DNA of 26,119 nucleotides, from positions 1 to 26,119 of the forward strand of contig JBBRNO010000092.1 in the NCBI GenBank assembly GCA_038230275.1. Direction: 5' to 3'. How positions within the stretch are numbered: the stretch's first letter is position 1; every line of letters begins with the position of its first letter. The notes below the pieces were generated by a model. It worked only from the letters and a program-made list of their open reading frames with translations, had not been told where the DNA came from and did not search any database. Below, in pieces: positions 16,322-22,097 of this stretch. This DNA comes from JANXXV01 sp038230275. GTDB lineage: Bacteria > Acidobacteriota > Terriglobia > Bryobacterales > Bryobacteraceae. The position numbers and the translations under genes are program-made.

Positions 16322-16978
16322 CTAATTCCTTACTGGCAGTGTAACCTGTGTGGGCGCTTCGTTGGCGACTTTCGGATGCTCTCGTTTGAGTGGTTCTGTT
16401 CGTTGCATTGCCCCGTCCGAGTTTGGTTCGACTGGTGTGGTGATTTTGTGGAGTGGCTCGATTGGGGCAGGCGGTTCCGGGTCGTTTCGTAATTTTTCTT
16501 TTCGGTGTTTAGCGAGGCTGTTTAGTGCCCTTTGGTGCATTCGGGTGTAGGCGGTTTCATAGCGTAAGAGGAGGTCTAAGCCTTTCTCTTCGTTTGCTAG
16601 TGCGGTGAAGGCTAGCGTGACGCGCGTGGTCTGGTCTATGTGGTTGAATGTTTTGGCGATCTCGGCTTCCTGTTGGTCCATTTTCAGGTCGAGCGCGGCG
16701 GTTTGCATGCGCCAGATGCGGCGGAGACGCCATTGGGCGGCTGCCATTTGGTCGATCAGGTCCATTTCTAGGGTGCTCTCGGGTTGGAATTCGTGGACGT
16801 AGGCCTGGTGGAGTTCGTCGAATTGTTGTTGGGATTCGTTGGTCAGGACGATGGCTTTCCCGGTTAGGCCGTGTTTTAGCGAATTTTGGGAAGATTTGTG
16901 AATGCCGGCTGAGGACTTCGCCCCGGCTGCTTTGGCGCCGTTCTGGCGCGCTTGTTTCCGTATCTGTCTGGATGACAT
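16322..16978 (-). CDS. Uncharacterised 218-aa protein with 'SSQNSLKHGLTGK' N-terminal motif
   Basis: The protein has 218 residues. The N-terminus is basic and Ala/Gly/Ser-rich (RKQARQNGAKAAGAKSSAG), ending in KSSQNSLKHGLTGKAIVL. A helical middle follows (QFDELHQAYVHEFQPESTLEMDLIDQMAAAQWRLRRIWRMQTAAL, then a YETAYTRMHQRALNSLAKHRKEK helix). The C-terminal 50 residues are Pro/Glu/Lys-rich and probably disordered. The 'S.NALKHGL.A' signature followed by two helices is widespread in uncharacterised proteins of Acidobacteriota and Planctomycetes; this is recalled, not searched. It faces away from the split terminase genes across a 359-bp spacer and shares their unusual base composition, so it is a candidate partner. 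A DNA-binding or TerS-like role would be speculation. No signal or membrane segment is present. Confidence 0.75.
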   Translation of the reverse strand: MSSRQIRKQARQNGAKAAGAKSSAGIHKSSQNSLKHGLTGKAIVLTNESQQQFDELHQAYVHEFQPESTLEMDLIDQMAAAQWRLRRIWRMQTAALDLKMDQQEAEIAKTFNHIDQTTRVTLAFTALANEEKGLDLLLRYETAYTRMHQRALNSLAKHRKEKLRNDPEPPAPIEPLHKITTPVEPNSDGAMQRTEPLKREHPKVANEAPTQVTLPVRN

Positions 16979-17337
16979 TTGTGGATGCTCCTTGCGTTGA
17001 CGGTAGGCGGGGGCCGTGCCGGGGTGCTGGGAATTTTGGGTTAACGTGTTGTGGGCGTGCGGAAGATAGCTTGCATTATTTTGTGAATGGGATTATTACC
17101 GTTCCTCGCGATTCGTTTTGGCTCGATTTTATTTAGCCGCCGATGCACGCCGATACACGCAGATTTTGGAGGTTTTCTGATAGCGCGACATTGCTTGAGG
17201 TGGGGAAATTGAGAATTTGGTTGGGATGAACCAAAGAAATACGATCACGGAAATCGTATATCTCTATTTGACTTGCTTTGTTTGTGTTGTGGGAAATAGG
17301 AGGGTGAGGTGGTGCGGTGATTTTGTAGCATTTGGGC
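16979..17337. other. 359-bp divergent intergenic region of the terminase cassette
   Basis: No gene is supported here. The plus strand is strikingly G/T-rich, in line with the genes on both sides. It contains the period-10 repeat at 17136-17165 (separate entry) and an AGGAGGG (17299-17305) too far from the next ATG (17338) to act as its ribosome-binding site. Promoters for both divergent units should lie here, but I cannot pick a convincing one. Confidence 0.45.
17136..17165 (+). repeat. Short period-10 repeat CCGATGCACG/CCGATACACG/CAGAT
   Basis: Units of ten bases, CCGATGCACG (17140-17149) and CCGATACACG (17150-17159), are followed by a partial CAGAT, all preceded by GCCG. Repeats of the 'CGCAGATGAACGCAGATG' kind are recalled as dispersed intergenic sequences in several phyla; this could be one such copy. 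Confidence 0.45.
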
Positions 17338-17547
17338 ATGGATCTTCATTTTTTGCTTTTGCGTGAGGTTCGGTCGGTTTTGAAGCTGGTTGGGGCGGCG
17401 CTGTCTGGCGGGGAGCCTTCCGACGGAGAGTGGAATCAGATTCGGACCGCTATTTTCAAGGCGCTGCGGCCCTTTGATGACGCCCGGAGAGCGGTGCGGG
17501 AGGGGCTGCGGACGTTGGGGCATTTGGGCGAGCTTGCTCCGTTGTGA
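17338..17547 (+). CDS. 69-aa helical protein upstream of split terminase, unknown function
   Basis: ATG at 17338 opens 69 residues in three likely helices: DLHFLLLREVRSVLKLVGAAL, then GEWNQIRTAIFKALRPF, then DDARRAVREGLRTLGHLGEL. A TTG two codons upstream is possible. Its stop overlaps the GTG start of the terminase ATPase gene (GTGA, 17544-17547), so the two are almost certainly co-translated. The position directly before a large terminase gene is where a phage small terminase (TerS) normally lies. However, it is much shorter than typical TerS (about 140-190 residues) and shows no clear helix-turn-helix. I do not assign a function. Its base composition matches the terminase genes. Confidence 0.6.
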   Translation: MDLHFLLLREVRSVLKLVGAALSGGEPSDGEWNQIRTAIFKALRPFDDARRAVREGLRTLGHLGELAPL

Positions 17548-18305
17548 AACTGGGCGAGTTGGATGATTCCCTGTGTGAGCCGGTTGAGTTTGTGACGACG
17601 CGGCTGGGGTTTGTGCCGGATGCGATGCAGGAATTGTTGCTGCGCGGGCGGATGCGCCGGGTGTTGCTGAATTGTTCCCGGCAGTGGGGGAAATCCACGC
17701 TGACGGCGGCAAAGGCGGTGCATCAGGCGTATACCGTGCCGGATAGTCTGGTGGTGGTTTTGGCCCCGGGTGCGCGGCAGAGCGGGGAATTTCTGAGAAA
17801 GGCGGCGGGCTTCGTGCGGCGGTTGGGTATAGCTCCGCGCGGGGATGGCGACAACGAGATGTCAATACAGTTTCCCGGCGGGGGGAGGATTGTGGGGCTG
17901 CCGGGGAATCAGGATACGGTGCGGGGATTTTCGGCGGTTAGCTTGTTGCTGATTGACGAGGCGGCGCGGGTGAGCGACGACCTGTATAACGCGGTGAGTC
18001 CGATGCTGGCGGTGGGCGATGGCGATTTGTGGCTGATGAGCACGCCGCATGGACAGCGGGGCTTCTTTTATGAAGAGTGGGCGCATGGCGGGGAGCGGTG
18101 GGAGCGGTTGAGCGTGCCGGCTGGCGACTGCGCGCGGATTGCGCCGGAGTTTTTAGAGGAACAGCGGAAATCGAAGGGCGAGCGGTGGTTCCGGCAGGAG
18201 TATTGTTGTGAGTTTGTGGATACGGAGGAGAGTTTATTCTCCAGTTCCTTGATCCTCAAGGCGATTAACCCTGACTTGCAGCCGGTGCTATTGGATGAGT
18301 ATTGA
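17544..18305 (+). CDS. Large terminase ATPase domain as a stand-alone protein (TerL N-terminal half)
   Basis: This 253-residue protein starts at GTG 17544. It carries the complete packaging-ATPase core of phage large terminases. An adenine-binding type segment LGFVPDAMQELLL (21-33) precedes a Walker A variant CSRQWGKST (44-52, K50). Walker B SLLLIDEAA has D138 and E139, and coupling motif III is LMSTPHG (164-170). The QEYCCEF segment near 220 usually leads into the nuclease domain. Here the protein stops soon afterwards (LLDEY), and the nuclease follows as a separate frame. In phages this motor pumps DNA into a prohead docked on the portal. No portal, capsid, protease, tail or lysis gene is in this window. 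The codon use is very G-rich (CGG, GGG, GTG), unlike the flanking chromosomal genes. Confidence 0.88.
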   Translation: MKLGELDDSLCEPVEFVTTRLGFVPDAMQELLLRGRMRRVLLNCSRQWGKSTLTAAKAVHQAYTVPDSLVVVLAPGARQSGEFLRKAAGFVRRLGIAPRGDGDNEMSIQFPGGGRIVGLPGNQDTVRGFSAVSLLLIDEAARVSDDLYNAVSPMLAVGDGDLWLMSTPHGQRGFFYEEWAHGGERWERLSVPAGDCARIAPEFLEEQRKSKGERWFRQEYCCEFVDTEESLFSSSLILKAINPDLQPVLLDEY

Positions 18306-18966
18306 GATGCGGACCTTGGAATCGGTGAGCGAGTTCTTTGTGGGGTTGGACCTGGGGCAGAAGCGGGATTTTTCGGCGTTTTGCGTGGTGGAGCGGCGGG
18401 TGGAGATGTTCGATGCGAGAGACCCAGTGACATGGGATTATCTGCATCGGACGCGGTTTCACTTGCGGCATCTGGGACGGGTGCCACTGGGAACTACTTA
18501 TCCGGAGGTGGTGGAGCGGATGGTGACGGTGGTGCAGAGTCCGGCACTGCGCGGGCGGTGTGAGTTGGTGGTGGATGCGACCGGCGTGGGTGGGCCAGTG
18601 GTGGATATGCTGCGGGCGGCGCGGTTGGGATGCCAAGTGGTGCCGGTTACGATTACGGGCGGCGATGCCGCGGTGCGGGTGGGGACGGCATGGAAGGTGC
18701 CGAAGCGGGATTTGATTTTGGGGTTGCAGTCGATGTTCGAGGCCGGGGATGTGGAGATTGCGGGCGGGATTCCGGAGACGGAGAAGTTTGTGCGGGAGCT
18801 GATGGGGATGCAGGTGAGGGTGTCAGCGGCGGGGCATGATTCGTATGGGAGCTGGCGGGATGGGGAGCATGACGATCTGGTGCTGGCGGCGGCGCTGGGG
18901 TGTTGGCGGGCGAAGACTTATATCCGTTGGAATTTGCATGGGACCGAGAGGCTGCCGGGGATGTGA
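18295..18966 (+). CDS. Large terminase RNase H-like nuclease domain as a stand-alone protein (TerL C-terminal half)
   Basis: The protein has 223 residues if started at ATG 18295 (11-bp overlap with the ATPase gene). ATG at 18307, one base after the upstream stop TGA (18303-18305), is equally possible and would give 219 residues. It has the RNase H-like fold of terminase nucleases: first strand FFVGLDLGQKRDFSAF with D19, second acidic site LVVDATGVGGPVVD with D94, and a late GEHDDLVLAAAL with D193-D194. The three carboxylate positions expected for two-metal DNA cleavage are therefore present. In ordinary TerL proteins this domain directly continues the ATPase polypeptide. Here it is in the +1 frame relative to it, cut cleanly at the linker. 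The two halves could assemble in trans, or the nuclease could work alone. Confidence 0.87.
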   Translation: MSIEMRTLESVSEFFVGLDLGQKRDFSAFCVVERRVEMFDARDPVTWDYLHRTRFHLRHLGRVPLGTTYPEVVERMVTVVQSPALRGRCELVVDATGVGGPVVDMLRAARLGCQVVPVTITGGDAAVRVGTAWKVPKRDLILGLQSMFEAGDVEIAGGIPETEKFVRELMGMQVRVSAAGHDSYGSWRDGEHDDLVLAAALGCWRAKTYIRWNLHGTERLPGM

Positions 18967-18985
18967 GGGAGTGGACTGGTTCGGG

Positions 18986-19130
18986 TGAAGGGCCTGGGGC
19001 TGGGATCAATGGGATGCCATGTTGGGGACTTTGCAGGTACGTTATTTTAGAGTTGGTTGTTGCGCAATACCCATGTGGTTATGGTGCGTTGATTCCGGAC
19101 GACCGTGGTCTTCAATGAGTCGGCCAGTTT
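18986..19130 (-). pseudogene. Remnant copy of the 3' end of the neighbouring methyltransferase gene
   Basis: This segment is a direct repeat of 19147-19308, about 145 bases against 162, differing by two short gaps and scattered substitutions. On the minus strand it still reads KLADSLKTTVVRNQRTITTW, then VLRNNQL and a stop, nearly the C-terminus of the intact protein encoded at 19225-19839. Everything upstream of that is missing. It also includes the G-rich sequence that follows the intact gene. It begins only 20 bp after the terminase nuclease gene, so the duplication end and the cassette end nearly coincide. Confidence 0.85.
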
Positions 19131-19224
19131 AGTGGGCTCGGTAAGCTGAAAGGCCTGGGGCCGGGATAAATGGGATGAATGGGATGCCATGCAGGGGACT
19201 TTGCAGATGCGACGCCTTCTTATT

Positions 19225-19839
19225 TTAGAGTTGGTTCTTGCGCAATACCCATGTGGTCATGGAGCGTTGATTTTGGACGACCGTGGTCTTTAATGGGTCG
19301 ACCAGTTTGCCGCCCAAGCGTTTGGCGATTGCGCTGAGCATGACTTCGTCTACCAGATATCTCTCCGCACCGTCCGGCGACTTGTAGCGGCGTCCCTGGA
19401 CACGCTCCATCTGGCTTTCCATTCCGATGGTGGATGCGAGGCGGCAGAAGAAGAGCCCGCCAGGCTTAAGAACGCGCCAGCATCCTGACAGCATGGACTC
19501 GAAGTCCGCGTCGTCGACCGCAAAATGGAGGACCGTGTTGCTGATGACCACGTCCGCGCAAGCATCGTCGAAAGACATTTGTTCGACGGGTTCGAGTCGA
19601 AAGTTTGACGGCGGAAGCGCGGGCGCAAGCATCCGGGCGAGGGAGCGGACACTCTCCACGGACTGCACGTCCGTGTCGACGCCGCAGACTTCGTAGCCTT
19701 CCCGCAGGAGATAGACGATGTTTCGACCGGAACCGAATCCAGCGTCCAGAATTCGCATACCGGGCGAGATGCGGCCTTTCAGAAGCTGGTCGAATAGATA
19801 GATGTCGATCTGGCCGAATTGCTCCTGGATGGTGGGCAT
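19225..19839 (-). CDS. Class I SAM-dependent methyltransferase, unknown substrate
   Basis: ATG at 19839 gives 204 residues beginning MPTIQEQFGQIDIYLFDQLL. A TTG at 19875 would add 12 residues but lies where a -35 element (TTGACG, 19875-19870) fits. The SAM-binding loop is RILDAGFGSGRN (29-40), with the acidic ribose-binding D in EVCGVDTD (50-57). Motif II-like DVVISNTVLHFAV and post-motif VLKPGGLFFCRL follow. This is a complete small-molecule type methyltransferase (Methyltransf_11/25 pattern); the C-terminal SMTTWVLRKNQL extension is specific to this subgroup. The acceptor cannot be told. Two damaged relatives flank it (18986-19130 and 20164-20644), so this is the sole survivor of a duplicated locus. 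Confidence 0.85.
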   Translation of the reverse strand: MPTIQEQFGQIDIYLFDQLLKGRISPGMRILDAGFGSGRNIVYLLREGYEVCGVDTDVQSVESVRSLARMLAPALPPSNFRLEPVEQMSFDDACADVVISNTVLHFAVDDADFESMLSGCWRVLKPGGLFFCRLASTIGMESQMERVQGRRYKSPDGAERYLVDEVMLSAIAKRLGGKLVDPLKTTVVQNQRSMTTWVLRKNQL

Positions 19840-19846
19840 GGTTACG

Positions 19847-19875
19847 ACGCTAGCGTAGCGGTGTGTTTGCGTCAA
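19847..19875 (-). promoter_or_regulatory. Candidate promoter placing transcription start at the methyltransferase ATG
   Basis: Reading the minus strand, TTGACG (19875-19870), 17 nt, then TAGCGT (19852-19847) fits a sigma-70 promoter with a moderate -10. The predicted start falls about at 19840, next to ATG 19839, so the mRNA would be leaderless or nearly so. There is no Shine-Dalgarno before the ATG, which agrees. In the damaged copy at 20.6 kb the -35 is altered. Confidence 0.35.
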
Positions 19876-19932
19876 GTGGTTTGAGTAAGAGGAAACGGGC
19901 CGTGCATCGGAGTAAGAACCGGTTTAGTGACC

Positions 19933-20163
19933 TAAAAGGTTTCGTTACCTGAGCGGAGGTAAACAGGGACCGACGGAGAGCCTGTCGGAGATAGAATCCG
20001 AACAAAGTACTTGACCATCGTTGCTGAATCCGTAATCTGGAAAAGTGAACAAGCGATTCCGGGTTTGCGACCTCGATCAGCCCTACCTGCTGCAGTCCTC
20101 TTGACAGGATTGGATCCCCAGTGCGGATAAGAACTGCGTTCGATAGCAGCTTGTAGTTGTCTA
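19933..20163. other. About 230-bp foreign segment joined to the broken methyltransferase copy
   Basis: This stretch is absent from the duplicated units on either side and ends exactly where homology resumes. On the minus strand it is open, in frame with the truncated copy upstream, and reads DNYKLLSNAVLIRTGDPILS, then RGLQQVGLIEVANPESLVHF. This is reminiscent of the C-terminal part of a PIN-domain toxin ('TGD...G...V..PE.L'). The resemblance is slight and no PIN active-site Asp cluster is present. It may be a gene fragment brought in by the rearrangement. Confidence 0.4.
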
Positions 20164-20644
20164 CTTCGTCTACCAGATATCGCTCCGCACCATCTGGCGA
20201 CTTGTAGCGGCGTCCCTGGACACGCTCCACTTGGCTTTCCATGCCAATGGTGGAGCGAGGCGGCAGAAGAAGAGTCCGCCAGGCTTAAGTACGCGCCGGA
20301 ATCCCAACAGCATGGACTCGGACTGCACGTCGCCGGCCGCAAGATGGAGGACGGTGTTGCTGACGACCACATCGGCGGAAGCATCCTGGAAAGACAAGGG
20401 TTCGACGGGTTCGAGTCGAAAGTTTGACGCCGGAAGCGCGGGCACAAGTATCCGGGCGAGGGAGCGGACTCTTTCCACGGACTGCACGTCCGAGTCGGCG
20501 CCGCAAACTTCGTAGCCTTCCCGCAGGAGGTAGAGGATGTTTCGACCGGAACCGAATCCAGCGTCGAGAATTCGCATTCCGGGCGAGATGCGGCCTTTCA
20601 GAAGCTGGTCGAATAGATAGATGTCGATCTGGCCGAATTGTTAC
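20164..20644 (-). pseudogene. Decayed second copy of the methyltransferase gene
   Basis: Closely similar to the intact gene, sharing MRILDAGFGSGRN, YLLREGYEVCG and VLKPGGLFFCRLA, but broken in three ways. First, about 20 bp that hold the start codon in the intact copy are deleted at 20640, so the MPTIQEQ start is gone. Second, one base is lost near 20256 (GGTGGAGCG against GGTGGATGCG), which shifts the frame after FFCRLA. Third, homology ends at about 20164, so the last third is missing and replaced by unrelated sequence. An internal ATG at 20577 could still express a 135-residue fragment, and a second frame continues into the foreign segment. Function is probably lost. Confidence 0.85.
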
Positions 20645-20760
20645 CACGCTAGCGCAGCGGTGTGGTTTCGTCGAGCGTCTTGAATAAGAGGCGATCCCTA
20701 TATCGTTGAAAGATCGCTGAAACGGGCGGTTCATTGGAGTAAGAATGGGTTTAGTGACCT
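20645..20760. repeat. Duplicated upstream flank of the methyltransferase copies
   Basis: Sequence upstream of the decayed copy (including GAAACGGGC, GGAGTAAGAA and GGTTTAGTGACCT near 20718-20760) matches the upstream flank of the intact copy at 19840-19932. The decayed side has an extra stretch near 20690-20718. Similarity ends in both at TTTAGTGACCT, which marks the outer edge of the duplicated unit. Confidence 0.7.
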
Positions 20761-20765
20761 ATAAT
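20760..20765 (+). promoter_or_regulatory. Perfect -10 (TATAAT) 8 nt before the start codon
   Basis: TATAAT at 20760-20765 lies so close to ATG 20774 that a start about 7 nt downstream would give a leaderless message. No convincing -35 at 17 nt and no Shine-Dalgarno are seen. The hexamer is built right at the edge of the duplicated flank. Confidence 0.5.
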
Positions 20766-20773
20766 GATGTCGC

Positions 20774-21415
20774 ATGGCCGAAAATCCAAGCCAATGGAGA
20801 CAAGCGATAGCCGGCTTCTGCGCCTTGCTCCTTGGATGCCCATTGATTGGTGCGGAAGGACTCAATTGGGAATGGCGCGACTCGAAATGTTTGAAGCACA
20901 CGTTGCGTGAGGCTAAAGTCGGAAATGAGGAAAAGACGGCAATCGCGAAGGCGATCTCCCAGCAAGTCGGGCCCTACACGCCCGATATGAAGTTGGTTGG
21001 TATTGACTCCGCGCAGCAACTGAAAGACGCGATCCTGGAGACACGGACAGAGTTGGTCGACCTCAATGACGACGGTACGCCTGAAGTCATCGCTCAGGGG
21101 ACTAACAAAGAAGGGTGCAGTCCCACCGGCAACTGTCCTTTTTGGGTCTTTCAGAAGTCTGGCCAGGAGTACCGTTTGTTGGTCTCGTTGAGCGCAATCC
21201 AGACCTTTCAAATTCAGCGCAACCGCTCCGGCCGATTCCAGGATATCGTCGTTGCGATGCACGGTTCCGCCACTGAGAGAACGCTGCGACTGCTGCAATA
21301 CAGCCGCGGCAAGTATCGTCAGGCGGGTTGTTATGATGCGAATTGGTCCGTGCTGGAAGGCGGTATGCTTCGCGAACTCAAAGATCCGCAGTTGACACTG
21401 TGCGAATTACGGTAG
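20774..21415 (+). CDS. Exported hypothetical protein with an FG-GAP/VCBS-like LNDDGTPE motif
   Basis: The protein has 213 residues. The N-terminus QWRQAIAGFCALLLGCPLIGAEG looks like a signal peptide with cleavage after IGA. The mature part begins with a short helical region (LREAKVGNEEKTAIAKAISQQ). LVDLNDDGTPEVIAQG follows (about 95-110), a calcium-loop-like motif common in FG-GAP/VCBS repeat proteins and in small secreted proteins that compute 'state' or integrity. A CSPTGNCPFWVFQ segment carries two cysteines that could pair, and further cysteines lie near the C-terminus. Only one such motif is present, so it is not a propeller. I do not recognise the family. It stands alone on the plus strand, with a near-leaderless promoter and convergent to the VOC gene. 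Confidence 0.75.
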   Translation: MAENPSQWRQAIAGFCALLLGCPLIGAEGLNWEWRDSKCLKHTLREAKVGNEEKTAIAKAISQQVGPYTPDMKLVGIDSAQQLKDAILETRTELVDLNDDGTPEVIAQGTNKEGCSPTGNCPFWVFQKSGQEYRLLVSLSAIQTFQIQRNRSGRFQDIVVAMHGSATERTLRLLQYSRGKYRQAGCYDANWSVLEGGMLRELKDPQLTLCELR

Positions 21416-21692
21416 CTGCTTTGCGCCGGGGCGATCGGCGCGGACTGACAATCGGAATGTTGCCAAGAGCGTTTCGAGTCAAATCGGGCGTTTCATTATT
21501 CAATTGGGACGCAAAGCAATTGGTGACACGGCCGCTGGCCGCTGGCGAGAGACTACCACAAGCTTTTGCCCGTTCCCGCCAACCGCGTAGCTGAAGCTCG
21601 AATGCCGTCCGAAGTGCGGAAAGATCCGATTAGCCCGAATCAGACCGCGGTCGCTGGTTGCGGCGTTTCCATTGGCCTCATAGCTGGGTTGT
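21416..21692. other. 277-bp gap between convergent genes, no feature seen
   Basis: I see no gene with a recognisable start or family motif, and no strong terminator. Open frames here are shadows with biased composition. The stretch may contain gene remains, because the adjacent VOC protein appears to end early. Confidence 0.4.
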
Positions 21693-22058
21693 TTAACTGG
21701 GCAGTGGCGCGTTGGCGGGCTCGACCGTCTGGAATCTAGCCCGCCAGCGGTGCTGTTCGGCGACGGGCCAGACGACTGTGGCTCCCGCTGCGACCGCCGT
21801 GGCAAAAGTGGCATCCGGATCGTCCACCGTCATCACCATCCGGACGGCGCCTCCCCCTAGAGTTTCGGGGCTGAAGTTGGAATGTTCAGGAGACTCGTCC
21901 GCAACCCAGAATTCCGCGGCCGCCACAGAAAGCCTGGCCACTACCGCTCCAGACTGATCGTCGATACGAAATAACTCAGTGGCGCCGAAGGCTGCTTGAT
22001 AGAATTTGATTGCCTTGGCACCGTTGCGTGTAGATAACACCGCAGCGATGGTGGTCAT
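21693..22058 (-). CDS. VOC/glyoxalase-like (PhnB-type) protein with atypical C-terminus
   Basis: The protein has 121 residues. The N-terminus AAVLSTRNGAKAIKFYQAAFGATELFR is a typical PhnB-like VOC opening. LSVAAAEFWVADESPEH and a second half (VRMVMTVDDPDATFATAVAAGATVVWPV) follow. Such proteins normally finish with a segment like 'W..GR..DPFGH.W', which supplies the last strand and a conserved metal or substrate ligand. Here the end reads WRARFQTVEPANAPLPS, with no DPFGH. The C-terminus is therefore degenerate or was altered by a past frameshift; no single-frame shift nearby restores the motif by eye. ATG at 22058 lies 39 bp after the aceE stop with GGAG upstream, so it is probably read from the aceE transcript. 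Confidence 0.75.
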   Translation of the reverse strand: MTTIAAVLSTRNGAKAIKFYQAAFGATELFRIDDQSGAVVARLSVAAAEFWVADESPEHSNFSPETLGGGAVRMVMTVDDPDATFATAVAAGATVVWPVAEQHRWRARFQTVEPANAPLPS

Positions 22059-22097
22059 CTTCGAACAGCTCCGGTGTTTTCGCCGGCAAAGCGGCCG

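Noticed and set aside
17245..17865. 206-aa minus-strand frame opposite the terminase genes
   Set aside because: It is extremely Pro/Ser/Arg-rich, as expected from the complement of G-rich coding sequence, and has no start signal.
18260..18310. Programmed frameshift joining the two terminase halves
   Set aside because: No slippery heptamer is visible at the junction, and a separate start codon overlaps or abuts the stop. Coupled re-initiation explains it more simply.
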